NCBI GenBank assembly: GCA_002205965.3
Contig: NADL03000697.1
Span: forward strand, 124,001-188,000
DNA: 64,000 nucleotides
DNA from: Kappaphycus alvarezii
Lineage: Eukaryota; Rhodophyta; Florideophyceae; Gigartinales; Solieriaceae
Reading direction: 5' to 3'
Position 1 is the first letter of the stretch, and each line of letters begins with the position of its first letter. Shown one piece after another: positions 51,424 to 63,054 of this stretch. The notes under the pieces are model-generated. The model was given only the letters and a program-made list of their open reading frames with translations, was not told where the DNA came from and ran no database searches. The translations under genes were made by a program, and so were the position numbers.

Positions 51424-51555
51424 GGTTAATTTATTGTGGTAGATATTTGGGTTGGTATCCAGATTCCCATATTGAGTCGATTGTGGTTGTCTCGAAAACG
51501 TATGGATAGATCGAATATTTCTTCCAACAGTAAAACACCGACCCTTTCCCCCTTC
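51424..51555. repeat. Two non-LTR 3' ends, pointing outward
   Basis: 51424-51463 is the reverse of the family 2 3' UTR end (GGGGGTTAATTTATTGTGG..TATCCAG). 51475-51555 is the plus-oriented motif end (GAGTCGATTGTGGTTGTC..CTTCCAACAGTAAAACACCG..CCCCC). The two 3' ends face away from each other. Confidence 0.6.
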
Positions 51556-51599
51556 TCATACTAGAAAATATTGCTGCGTCCCCATATATTGAATAATAT

Positions 51600-53230
51600 T
51601 TTGCATACGTCAAGAGATGAGAAAAGGGGGAAGTGGGATTTTATTTGCTGTAATGGAGATCGGTCCTAGATTTGATGTCACACGCTGCGTACCCTATAAC
51701 CGGTCTTACTCCAATATTTTGAGGGACACTGTGGTCGTCCCTTACGTCCTTTCATCAGTTAAGCTCCTCTGCACATCAGGACGTCGGATAGCAGCTACAG
51801 CATCTTTCAAAATTAAGCCATCCTGCAATTTCCCCTGTAATAGAAATGTTGGCTAAAAAGATCAGAGTTGAAGTCAAGGTATTATAAAATTCATTGCTGG
51901 AGGAAGCTGACACAATAAAACATTTTACAAAATGTCGATGGGAGGAACTACAGGGAGAAACCCAAACTCCCCCCTTTACTGCGTATCGCAGACCAACCGT
52001 GAATGCCTCTCTGCCATGAAGCACCGAAATATTCACCTTTTATAGTTTTTCAATCCTAGGTGTCAAGTGACAGGGACCTCTGAAACGCTACCATCATTGT
52101 TACCTCCTAGAAGAATCTCTCAAGATTTGAGAGACACTACTTTTTAAATTTATCCGGTCACAAATTTACATGCATGTTCATCGGACTACGAACTTTCCCA
52201 CCACTCACAATAAATTGATTCAGATTACCGCACCCACTTTAAATTTTCGCAGTCATTTCTATAGCGTTTACTGAGATTTTGCAGTATTTTTGGGCTATGT
52301 ATGAGGGAAAGAGAGAGCGAGTTGGGATGAATGCGGCTTACTCTTCACGAATTAATAAGCATACTCCTCCTTTATGATCCCCATCCATGAAAGGAAACGT
52401 TTCAACCAACCAGATCCTCAGAAACATGGTTGCACTCTATTCAAATTCGTCATGTGATATAGTTCTCGCTGGAAACTACCACCACGCCGATAGAAAACCC
52501 CACTAATTACTGAGTGCTGCTCTTTACATATTATACAAAAAGGGTCACGTATAAGAAATGTACAGGCCGCTCTGTCTTGCACTAATGAGAGACTACATTA
52601 CTGAGCCAAACTTTCTTTTGTATTCTCTCAGGAGTTCCTCCCATTGGGACGATTCAGTTGCGTTCAAATTCATATACATGACACAAGCTACTTATAAATT
52701 GGAGGCAAACAATAACCGGGTAATGGTTTTCCCATTGAAAATTTTGACCCGAGCCAGCGTTCGAATGATTGTAGCTTATTCCTTTACAGCGTGCTACTTG
52801 ATGACTTCTCCAAGTATCTCGTATCATCGCCCAATCTATCTCTGAAACATTGGAAAAGCTATAATTACCCCATTTGGAAGCATTCCGATAGAATTCGGTT
52901 GTATTTTGAACTTCCTCAACCCCCAATTAAATCGGCCTACTGGGCACCAGTGAATGATATGCAAATTAGCATCAAGCTTTACATACTACTCAAAACAAAA
53001 ACAACATTGCCGGCTTCGCAAGCTTCTTACTTTCCAGCCCCGGTAAAAGAAAAAGTAAACTTACGTGTGCGCCGAACATTAAATGGCGCACTTCCCAAGG
53101 AGCCGACAACTGGCTGTGAGGCTGATGTATACAGATTGTGTATAGCCGTTCTTATTTGATGCATTTATCTACTATGATGAAAAAAGTTGTTTCATTCGCT
53201 AAAGTAGTTCCTCAAATTTTGGAAACAACA
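51600..53230. other. Unassigned, probably decayed element sequence
   Basis: At 51885-51945 the plus strand reads EEADTIKHFTKCRWEEL, which looks like the zinc-finger end of another non-LTR RT (E.DTI.H...C). A related-looking GVEEVQNTTEFYRN lies on the minus strand near 52920. No intact ORF is recognised. Confidence 0.35.
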
Positions 53231-53241
53231 TTATTATTTAT

Positions 53242-53290
53242 GACTCTTCCAAGAGTAAAACACCCAAACGTTTCCCCCTATTTATGAACA
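53242..53290 (+). repeat. Non-LTR 3' tail motif
   Basis: CTTCCAAGAGTAAAACACCC then AAACGTTTCCCCC. Member of the motif family. Confidence 0.6.
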
Positions 53291-53359
53291 AGTAGGTGTA
53301 GTAAGAAGTTTGGTTTGACTGAATTTTGATCAACCTAGCCTACATACTCTTTTGTAGCT

Positions 53360-53515
53360 GGGGAAAGGGGGGGTTAATTTACTGTGGTAGATATGTGGGT
53401 TGGTATCCAGTAAATTTGTACCGGAGCGTAGATATCGTATCATTGTCAAGCCAATTGCGAAACCGTGCAATGCGTCGAAAGCTGTGGATGGCACTCCAAT
53501 CTACCAGAAGGTTTT
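53360..53515 (-). mobile_element. 3'-UTR-only insertion of non-LTR family 2 with 10-bp duplication
   Basis: The minus strand reads from GATTGGAGTGCCATCCACAG to CCACAGTAAATTAACCCC, matching the insert at 40817. TTTTGTAGCT at 53350-53359 is repeated at 53516-53525. Confidence 0.7.
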
Positions 53516-53689
53516 TTTTGTAGCTTGGTCGAATTATTTCCCCGTACTCTAGTGCTGATCTCTCTTCTGCTTGCTGGTAGAGTGTACTGTTATCTGCGCT
53601 TGCCGTAACATTTTACGTGCATCTACACTGCCATACAAGTTGACTTGGCATCTGCCAGCAAATCTCCAACAGTTAACCAAACCAAACAA

Positions 53690-54710
53690 AGATCAAATAT
53701 ATCTTCCAAGAGCAAAACACCCATACCTTTTCACCTTTAGTTAAACAACCCATCTCACTGTTCCTCTAGTAGTGATGTTTCAACTCCCAAAATATTGATA
53801 ATGTGAGCCGAAAGATTCAAGACATACATATTTCGACAGAAAAAATTCTATGTAAGCCCTTGATATACACAAAAATGAGTCAAGGAGGGTTTCACGGTTT
53901 TAGCGGAAGGTGTGAAATGGGCTCGTTTTATCCATACAGATAGTATATCGTCTAATTCTTTGGGGATATACGGTATATATGGGTGCTATACTTCCAAAGG
54001 GGGGGGGTAATTAAGGGAGTTTTTAATCCACGAAAATGAGGTCAGCTGTTCCCTCAGGGGTGTCGTGCTTCAAAGTCACGAGAGACGAGCCATGTTTTTA
54101 TTCAAAATTGCTGAGAATTGACGGTGCGTCATCAGGAATCGTGATTACTCGTGGAGTGATAATATTTGCAGCGAAGTTACGTAAAGGATGCCATGTACGA
54201 TTCAGTCACTGCACTGGTTCGATATGTAACTACCATTTAGTAATCATTCTGGCTGAGTAAACGAAAACTTGCAGTCATGGAAACCTACAGCTCCATGTAC
54301 TTGTATGGTAAGAGTTTTTCTAATTTTCCTGGTGTCAAGCGTAGAAATCCACTGTAGCAGGATAAATGCAATACCGCCACCTGTCTTATTCATCTAACTT
54401 CATGCTACATTTGTGCTCATGTTTACGATGTAGTCATTATCTGGATAACTCCGGAACTTAGCCGAACGTATCTTTCAAATGTAAACCACCAAAACATATC
54501 CCCCTTTGCACTCCTCTCGAACACATCTTGAATCCTGTTACTGCGTCTTTCCTTTTTCTGCAGAGTTAACTCTTCGCTTCTTGAACAACTATTTCCTTTT
54601 ACTTTACAAACCTTTCCCCTCTTCCAAGAGTAAAACACCCAAACCTTTTCTCCTTACAAACTTAGATCGAATATATCTTCCAACAATAAAAACACCCAAA
54701 ATTGCCATTA
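53690..54710 (+). repeat. Cluster of short non-LTR 3' tail motifs
   Basis: Plus-oriented copies at 53698-53740 (TATCTTCCAAGAGCAAAACACCC), 54470-54512 (degenerate), 54608-54655 (CTTCCAAGAGTAAAACACCC) and 54664-54705 (CGAATATATCTTCCAACAAT). Each holds only the last about 40-50 bases. Confidence 0.55.
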
Positions 54711-56700
54711 GCACCTGCTGCAACATTTCACGTACATACACAGTACATTACAAGTATACTAAGTGTCAGCCAGTTTATATGTTCCAGTAAATGACCCCCC
54801 CTGTCCCCTTTTACGACGGTAATGTTTGGGCTGATTTACTGCGAGTGGAACATAGGGTGAGATTCCCACTAGCCTGTGCCATATGGTGGTACACTGTGGT
54901 GAGAATGGTCGCCGTATGGAATAGCGTCCTCCTTTACGAAATGAGAATGATTTGGTTCTTTAATTTTTGAAAAGTGCGGTTCGACTATCCCCCGGTGTAT
55001 GCTAGACATGCTCAGGATAATTGGTAATATGAGTCATGTGCCTATATGGCTACGAAATTGATTTCCAATTAAACAGTACGTTATAATTAATTTGCTAACA
55101 TTACTGTCTCCCTTTAGGAGGAAAACCGACTGATTCAGTCGTCCTTTGAAATAAACACATGAGCTGTCATTTGGTACAAGTTGTGGGATTTTAAGTTGGA
55201 AGGTTTGGGTCTTTCATACTTGTAAGATATATTATACTATTTCCCGAAGTATTCCATAAAACCACAATCGACTCAGAAGGGTAATTAAGACACTCTTGTA
55301 GGGGAAAAGCTACGCTCCATAAAAGGCAGGCTTACGGGCCGCCATCAACTATGCCGCCTCGGATATGTCAGTTGCTGCAACATAACTTTTCACCAAAAAC
55401 CCGTTCTGGTTCACCATAAGTGAGAATTTTCAAATGCAGTTTCACTTAGTCACTTCTTGGGATTCTATATCAGCGGTAAGTGGGATAAGTTTAGAAAATG
55501 CATGATTCATGGTTTCTTTCTCCATAGAAGCTTAGATGGGGAAACGTTTGCGTGATTTTACTCTTGGAAGATACATTCGATATGCTAAGATTAGATCTAA
55601 GCTTAGCAAAACCTAAACGGGGAAAGTCTTAGATGTTTTACTCTCAAAAGGTGTATTCGATCGATCCTAAAGTTTTCCAGACGACCACAATCGACTCAAA
55701 AAAATGTGCCGACACAGTAATGGGGGAGGAATACTACACTGCTGCTGTTTCCGTAAATCGCCGTCGCCTTCACCAGGGGCACACCTAGATAGTAGGCTCT
55801 TCTCCGATTTTATCCTCTAAGTAAAGGGGGGGAATGACGGGGCAGTTTACTTCGTCTTCTGACAGTTCTAGCGAGGGGAATCTAAACGGAGTTTGGGATG
55901 GATTTCTTCTTTCCCTATATTAAATAAATTTTCAATTGAGTTCAAAATATAATAGTCGCTTGATGTCCCATCTTTCAATTGAGTTACGCACGTAATGTTT
56001 TCGACTGGTATCTAGACAGTCTCTTAACTGTCATTATACTATTTAAAGTTCTTCCGCAAAGATTACCTTTATATTTTTGTTATAATGTTTTTATCAAGAG
56101 AGAGCGAGTAAGACTTTATCTATAATGTATGAACAACCTTAGTTTCATATTCGCGAAATTTGATCATATGGAGAGATTTAAAAATGATAAAAGTACTGCC
56201 TCTAGTAGCACTGTTCTTCTAACTAACTTCATATATCCCATTAGCACAGCTCTCAAGAAAATAACTGCTCCAGAAAGTTTGGAAATATTACTAACACAGG
56301 TTCAATATATTCTGTTGGATAGTAAGAGCCCAAACCTTTGAGTCTGCATTCAATGTTCCATGGCAGGAGCAAAACCTGAGTATCCCTAATTGGTCATGAA
56401 CTACATACAGTACTTTATGTTTCTGGGGATAATTTGAATCCAACGTGTCAAAAAAATCCACCAATTACAGTAGTAAATATGAAACACTTTCAGTTGCCTT
56501 ACAGTCCCGGGCCCATCAGTCATCATCTCTAACGTAGGAAATCTCTCTGATATAAGACCTGCACTTAATGCACTCTGAGCGATATCGCATTTACCTTGAC
56601 TTGGTAAGTACGCCCCTTTCGCACAGAAACACAAATTCTGCTATTCACGTTGTTCAAATGAAACAGACTGGTCCAACAGCAATATCGGGAAAATCATCGT
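54711..56700. other. Intergenic with minus-oriented 3' tail fragments
   Basis: Minus-oriented motif copies at about 55190-55290 (with CCACAATCGACTCAGAAG), 55555-55590 and 55615-55745 (CCACAATCGACTCAAAAAAA, then GACACAGTAATGGGGGAGG). No gene is recognised. Confidence 0.45.
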
Positions 56701-56775
56701 TCCCCCGCTACCTTCATTTGTCCTTTGTGCAATCCGCTTCTGTTTCCTTCTCCACCTCAACTAAGTAACATCACA

Positions 56776-57282
56776 ATGGACTTCAGATCAAAACCAACAC
56801 AGAGTCCCACATTTCTATCTCGATCCCTGGGATTGCAAAAATCAAGACATTCCTCATCGGAACCTCAGCGAAGAGAAAGGTCACTAGCAAAAAGGAAGGC
56901 TCGTACGAATTCCTCAAAAGGGAAACCCGATTATCATGTTTCTACACGGGATCATCATCCTGAACCCATAATCTCTGCCAGTGAACTCTTCGACATAATT
57001 AATGAGCAGAAAAAGCTACTGGATGATACAGAGCACCGTGTTCATGCCCTTTATACACAAATTTGTGGGTATACTCCTGAATACCCTCGTTTCAATCTCT
57101 CTCGCGTCGTCTCTATAAGTACATATCATGCGGATGATTTCTGCATTGGAAAGGACCACGTCGGAGAGCTGGAAGACCCTTTGGAAAAGGAGTGCCCAGA
57201 TAGTATGGAGAGAAGGATAAGAGAAAACCGTGATCATTGCACCAGGTCTTTCGTAGATGATTATATGTCAGTGGAAGAGTAA
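56776..57282 (+). CDS. Hypothetical protein, 168 residues, possible host gene
   Basis: ATG at 56776 in the context ATCACAATGG. The frame is open upstream to 56725, but this start has the better context. The N-terminal 60 residues are basic and Ser/Arg-rich (RRERSLAKRKARTNSSKGK), likely disordered and possibly a nuclear signal. The middle (ISASELFDIINEQKKLLDDT, then EHRVHALYTQICGY) looks helical. The C-terminus is acidic (ELEDPLEKECPDSMERRIRE). No family is recognised. It is uninterrupted, has a protein-like composition and matches none of the repeats in the window, so it may be a real gene. Chance cannot be ruled out. Confidence 0.45.
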   Translation: MDFRSKPTQSPTFLSRSLGLQKSRHSSSEPQRRERSLAKRKARTNSSKGKPDYHVSTRDHHPEPIISASELFDIINEQKKLLDDTEHRVHALYTQICGYTPEYPRFNLSRVVSISTYHADDFCIGKDHVGELEDPLEKECPDSMERRIRENRDHCTRSFVDDYMSVEE

Positions 57283-57420
57283 AGTATGCCTTTTTACTCT
57301 ACGATCACCATTAACTTTCCATTTGAATGAAGTTATGAAGTTTATACCCCCTGTTGAGCGATAAGTGTACCCTGCTTTTCATAAAATGTCCATGAAGACA
57401 TTTTATCTATGACAACATTA

Positions 57421-57985
57421 TTCAGAGAGGCCAAAGGTTTGGGTGTTTTTACTATACATTCGATCTATCCTAAAGTTCTCCAGACAACCACAATCGATCC
57501 AAAAAAGTATGCCAACACAGTAATGCGGGAGGAACTACGCTTCCCAGAACGGCACCGTAAGACCTGCCATAAAGCAGGCCACATTGGACATGACGGCTGC
57601 TCCAGCAAGACTTTGCATCGAAGCCCCACGAACCTTTCCGTACAACTTCATTGTCCTCACGGTCAGGTTCCTTATTCAGGGACGAAGTGACCTCTCCTGG
57701 GCGGTAAGGAATCCTTTCGAAGAGCTTCGATCTGCGATATTCCACAGAAACAAGCATGATATGGGAACCGAAAAGTGGTACGGACGATTTCGACCGTGAG
57801 TTTCTTAACCTAATCGCCTCCTCCCACCCCAGGATTCGAAGATTCAACTGGAGCGTAGTTCCTTCCCCATTACTGTGTCGGTATACCCTTTTTGAGTCCA
57901 TTGTGGTTGTCTGGAAAACCATGGGATAGATCGGATATATCTTCCAAGAGTAAAACACCCAAACGTTCCGCCACTGGGGAATGAT
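57421..57985. repeat. Outward-facing inverted pair of 3' terminal fragments
   Basis: 57425-57560 (minus) and 57845-57985 (plus) are reverse-complementary versions of the same about 135-base sequence: TTCCCCATTACTGTGTCGG.. GAGT(C/G)CATTGTGGTTGTCTGG.. GATAGATCGGATATATC.. AGTAAAACACCC. About 285 unrelated bases lie between. The layout resembles a small terminal-inverted-repeat element, but the same ends occur singly elsewhere. Confidence 0.6.
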
Positions 57986-58094
57986 GGTGTAGTTTACTTC
58001 TTCGTCCGACACTTCTAGCGGGGGAATCGAAACGGAGCTTCAACCCCTCACTAGTTTTCAAGACGCCGTGACAGACAGGTACGGAGGGGACTAG

Positions 58095-58145
58095 GGGAAA
58101 GGTTTGGGTGTTTTACTCTTGGAAGATATATCCAATCTATCGAGG
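58095..58145 (-). repeat. Non-LTR 3' tail motif, minus-oriented
   Basis: GGGGAAAGGTTTGGGTGTTT then TACTCTTGGAAGATATATCC. Confidence 0.6.
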
Positions 58146-58189
58146 GTACTAGTGCATTACTTCTGTATCGCCGAATAGGATCAGGTGTC

Positions 58190-58620
58190 TCCCCATTTTG
58201 AATTTTACCCCGCAGAAGGGTGCACACTTTTAATCCGCCCACCTCCCTCAACGCGACCGTCTCTACGAAGCATAGAAGATATGAATATTTTGTCTCAACT
58301 TCTGAGAGGGATAGGCTCGTGCCTATCCCTATATCCAAACTCTGGAGTTGGCACCCAGACGCATACAGGGTGCTAACCAATGTCTCGCGGAACATGGCCG
58401 TTAGAGCGATGGAGACCTATGGAAAGTTCCGAGAGGTGCTTACCCAAAGTCTCGCTGTTGCAGCCGTATTATCCAACATAGCATGTCTGCTGGCCGGCCT
58501 TGAGCCGACATTTTGGGGAAAATTAAGAGGTACACCGGCCACCTTTCAGGATATTCCAAGACACATCCAACCAAATCTTTAAAACAATAAAGCACCCCAC
58601 ATTCATCCCCTCCTGGTGGA
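58190..58620 (+). pseudogene. Non-LTR family 2 C-terminal fragment with 3' UTR
   Basis: The frame 58220-58582 reads KHRRYEYFVSTSERDRLVPI, WSWHPDAYRVLTNVSRNMAV, RAMETYGKFREVLTQSLAVA and NIACLLAGLEPTFW, then RHIQPNL-stop. It matches 9.95-10.15 kb and 39.7-39.88 kb. The short UTR ends AACAATAAAGCACCCCACATTC, a variant of the AGTAAAACACCC motif. This links that motif to the end of a non-LTR ORF. Confidence 0.6.
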
Positions 58621-59059
58621 TGGAAGGCACAAGCTTGGTAAAAGCTGTTGCGTGTAGAGTCATAGAGCATTTCTCGGGGGAGAGATCAACATTCCTACAA
58701 TTATTTTCCGCGCTAGTTGTACCCTCTGAAGCAGCACGCGTGCTGTCTAGTCTCCACAAATCTTTCTACACACAATGACGGTGTCTGTAATATTCCATAT
58801 TAAACAACGCATACCTCCAAAACCCTCAATTATGAACATCCCCAAGTCTCCCGGTAAGCATATCTAAGGGGGAAAGTTCTGGGTTTCTCCTGTTTGGATT
58901 TGAGGTTAGCTATCTCCCGAAGGATTTGGTAGAATGAGCACAAGCCTACAAACCTCCGGACTACTGAGATGCATACCGCAAGTTCATAGCACTCCTGACA
59001 CTTGCACCACCCGATTTAACCAAACACCACTTTCCCCTTATTACAATGACGGTATGCAA

Positions 59060-59155
59060 CTTTTGAGTCGATTGTGGTTTTCTGGAGTCCGTCATGATAG
59101 ATTGAATATATCTGCTAACAGTAAAACGCCCAAATTTTCTCCTTTCTCCTTATAA
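59060..59155 (+). repeat. Non-LTR 3' terminal fragment
   Basis: GAGTCGATTGTGGTTTTCTGG, GATAGATTGAATATATCTGC and AACAGTAAAACGCCC. Confidence 0.6.
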
Positions 59156-59541
59156 GACGCCTTGAACTCTGTCGAGAAACGGCGGGTTCCATCCTGCAGG
59201 CATTTTGCGTTGGTCTTTGCTTACGCAACGACAAGCCTGTGTCTACTGACATGTTGGAACTTCTCACATGTTGGGAACGCACTCGCGACCACGGTACTTG
59301 CGACCTCGGCTAGTTGGGCATAGCCATCTTGGTGTTCACTACCTGAGATGGAGATGGGACGGGAATAAGCTTACTTGCACCACAGTTTTGAAGAAAGAAA
59401 CATTTCTTTTTTCGCAGTTGTTGTTGAATGAAGCGAGTCTGGCGTGTCACATCTTTCAAATCTATTCGAAACCTGTTCCCTCAACTGCACCCCTTGTTAA
59501 TTTATTGCTACATCACCGGACCAGCATTTCCTTCAACTGCC

Positions 59542-60715
59542 TGATAGGGAGAAATTACCAGAAGGTGATATTTCCAGAACCAATTATCTCGAGGCAGAGT
59601 GTCTGCAAGCGAAAAAGTGTTACTGAAGCATTGTTGTGGAAAGAAAAGAGTAGTATAACCACTGAGGGTCCAAGGGCTACAAAAATGCAGAGAAAGGGCA
59701 TATTATACCACCTATGCTCAGTGCCCAATGTAAGCAATACTCCTTAGGTCAGAAGCTGACGTTCAACTTCTGAACTATTTCGCTCTCCACTTGGTTTTGT
59801 CTCCCAACATTCTGGCCTTCTCCTAAAGAAAGCGTTTTACTCTCTTAAATATACATTTTTGCTACTCCTGAAGTCTCCAAAAACATACTAAAAATGTAAA
59901 ATGCAGTAAAGGGAACTTGTGGATGGATATCAGTCGACAATTTCAGAATAAATATGTAGATACCCTGCTCACAATGTTTGTTTTCGAAATCAGAGCCAGA
60001 AAACCTCCAAGGTATTAATAACCCCAGTGCAGTCCCGAAAATTCTTGTAGAATGAACCAGAATAACAGATGGCTCCTCTTAACATGTGAAGTTCCTACAT
60101 TCCCTCCGCAAAATCATCGGCTCCCAGTAGATCCCTAATAGAGGAGCCAAAGATTTTGTTCATACCCTAAATAATTCATTCGTCTTCCACAGTAGCTCCG
60201 CCAAGTTTGCACACCAGTGAAACCCATTTTTCGACGCAATCTTCCTCATCTTTCGATCCCTTCATACCTGCCTCAGCCTTCTTTGCCACCTCAGTCTCTT
60301 TTTCCTACTTTTTCTACTCTGACTTCTCGAAAGAATGAAAGGGAGCTTAGTTCCGAACTGGTTCCAACTCCATCTTATTGCAGTAACCCTTATAGTCAGT
60401 TGGACCATCAACCCTCAGAGCCAAGCCGTTAATTGGACGGCGGACTCTAGATGATTTGGGGAGGCTGAAGGACGGGAGGAGGTTAGTCATAATAAGGACA
60501 TAGTAGGTGATGTAATGTAGTGGTTGATGGCAGACATATTGGTTTAACGACTTTTTAATCGAACTTTAAGTAGGGCAGTAACTTCGGAAACTTTCACGCT
60601 ATTTGGCGAAAAATGCAAGAAAATGTTGTGGCTTTGAATTTGCATGCATTTTGGGCAATAATTAAAATATGCCTGATAAAATATCGGAACTTAACGCAAA
60701 GGACGGAGCTTATCA
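59542..60715 (-). mobile_element. LTR with acidic ORF remnant (copy G), approximate right end
   Basis: Begins TGATAGGGAGAAATTACC at 59542. Positions 59570-59900 match the R/U5 half in reverse, including the CAACTTC and TATA-like regions. Further up, the minus strand encodes the N-terminal block RRPINGLALRVDGPTDYKGY (60370-60440) and a shifted C-terminus with VINTLEVFWL (59965-60050). The 5' LTR end is placed near TATCA at 60711-60715. No matching duplication was found. Confidence 0.5.
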
Positions 60716-62400
60716 CCCGTCGAAAGATTTACTTTGGAAAAACGAGAACTAAATAATCAAAAATAATACAATAAATATATTCTTAAATAGAATATTAATT
60801 TGTAAAGGATATCACTGAATTATTATTAGAAAAGATAGTACGATTGTTCTGAAAAAAAGGGTCGGCAATGGATCTCTGAATGTAGAGAACATGAATTTAT
60901 GGAGATGACCGATTTCATAATAACAAAATGCTCGATTTTCTACGAATTTTTATCGATAAGGAACGAAGCGATCATCGTAGTGACCTGCTATTTGCCCTTT
61001 CGGCCCATTTGAATGAACTGAGGATCGAATAAATGTTTTCAAAACTTGGAGAGGATGACAAAAGATTTGGTAGTAAAGTTACTTGATTTGTGGTGTCATG
61101 CCTAGGCTAAATTTCAGCCTTAAACAAGGCCGTACTAATCGATAAATAGTTTTCATTTTATCCCAACTGGTCCCGCATAACGCATTAGCCGCGTGGATAT
61201 AACCGACCACATCTTCCATGCATTAAAATAACCCAACATTTTCCCCTTTTATCCCGAGATCAACTGTTACTCCTCATTTGGGGCTTTGGAGGGGAACAGT
61301 GTATAGTGCTTTCATTTTGAAAGATACTGTGGCTAGTTTAAGGATAGGTGGCTCACTGTACCTCCCGGGCCGATTTAGGACGCCTAATTTCTTGAAATAG
61401 GACAAGAACGCAGCGCAAAAAGTGCGGTTTAACCGATTCAAAATGATATATTGGTTTACTGGTATGACGAAATAGTTGAAAGACCTAGGATGCTATGCAG
61501 TGTAATTGGATCGACCATACAGCGAGACGTGGACGTGTTTTAGTCCATATTCTGAAATTATTCCTACATTTCTCATCAATTTACCTACTACAGGCTGAGA
61601 GCCATATTAGTTTAACGACACGCAACCTTGATGGTCACCTCAAAGGAGACTTGCTTAGTGAACATGGCATTAGCTAATTTTTAGTTTTTTTGAAATTCTC
61701 TGCTATTTGCACTGTACTATGGATCATTTATCATGGTTTGAGTGTAAATTTATTTGATTACTAACCTACACACCACACGCAATGGTTAAGTGTAACTTTC
61801 CCCGTCAGTTGCTATGCGTTCATGTGACAATATATTCCGGTAGAAGCAAGGTTATTTCATTTACTATAGCGTACATATTGTCTGAAATCCAGTCAACGGC
61901 TACCGTGATATGGTGATATGTAAGCACGTCAAATTTTTGAGGATGGTGGAGATAGAACTCCAAGATAAAACAAAGTACAGGGTATTTCGGGAAGCAAAAA
62001 GCCGTATTGGAGGTCATTGCCAATGAGTTGTGTCTTTACAGGAATCAGAATCTTGAAGGCGATAGGAAACAAGGTCTTAAAGGTGGCAAGGAGGGATATG
62101 GTAGAAATCAATTGGAAAGAATCCGTGCAGGAAACTAGATCGTGAAAACACTCACGGGGATGGGTGTTACAGCATCTAGTGGCAAGGTTGGCAAATAGGT
62201 GGAAGAAATGAAAATCCTCGGGCCCGAGGAAACCCTAGATTTCGATGACTATTGTAATAACCAGCATATCGTAGGAATCTAAAATTCCTCGTAGTGCGAG
62301 TGTTTGAAACGATCGGCTAGGGCTGCTGAGGTGGCTCCGAGGAAAGCGCCAAGGTATACGGGGGACTGGACGAGGAATAGGCGATGGTAACATCCAAAAC
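60716..62400. other. Intergenic, nothing recognised
   Basis: AT-rich. Short frames at 61495-61677 (plus) and 61820-62111 (minus) lack support. A degenerate 3' tail motif lies near 61205-61255. Confidence 0.4.
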
Positions 62401-62414
62401 TAGTGGTACGAATG

Positions 62415-63031
62415 GTTCAACCACTATGAGATTCTAGAAACCAATTATCCGAGAACAGAGATTTTGTAAGCGAGAGAAGTGCTATCGAAGTAGAGTTTGG
62501 GGAACGAGAAGAGGTGATTACGAACACGGAGTCAAGGAGCTACAATAGAGTATGGAATTAACATATTCTTCCCCTTAGTCTCAGCAGCTAGCGTAAAATT
62601 AATGCTACTGAAATAATATTAACTTTATTCTTCTGATATGTTTACTATAACATTCTGAACTACTTGTTTCAATACTTGAAGTTGTTCCCTAACTTGCTTG
62701 CCATGCCAAGAGGAACTGCTTTAATCAGCTTATGTGGACTTTACGGATAATCCTGGAGTCTCAATAAGGCCTACTCGATATCATAAAATGCTTTCAAGTG
62801 AAATATATGGAATATATTGACTAGAGGGGAGATATTGTCAAGCTAAATATATAAGTGCATATTTAGTGCTCCAATCCACGAGGCTGGAATTGAATAGACA
62901 TTTATAAGGTGAATCAGAGTTGAGATAGATATCTTCGGGCACCATAGCATGTAATGTCTTCAACTGCTTTCAGCTTGTCTCAAAATTAAAATATGCCGGC
63001 TGAAATATATAAAACTCATGCAAATTCATCA
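62415..63031 (-). mobile_element. Diverged solo LTR of the gypsy family (copy I)
   Basis: The plus strand reads GAAACCAATTATCCGAGAAC, AGCGAGAGAAGTGCTATCG, ACTTGAAGTTGTTCCCTAAC and GCTTATGTGGACTTTACGG, aligning with the gypsy LTR in reverse. The U3 is short and has no acidic ORF. It ends near CAAATTCATCA, 24 bases before copy H begins. Confidence 0.5.
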
Positions 63032-63054
63032 CGCAGTAAATTTTTCATGGTGTC

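Noticed and set aside
54036-54260. 74-codon ORF as a gene
   Set aside because: Short, no recognised features and surrounded by element debris.
51475-61255. CRISPR-like array from recurring short motif
   Set aside because: Spacing is irregular, orientation mixed, copies vary in length, and the setting is eukaryotic. The motif follows a non-LTR ORF end at 58.6 kb.
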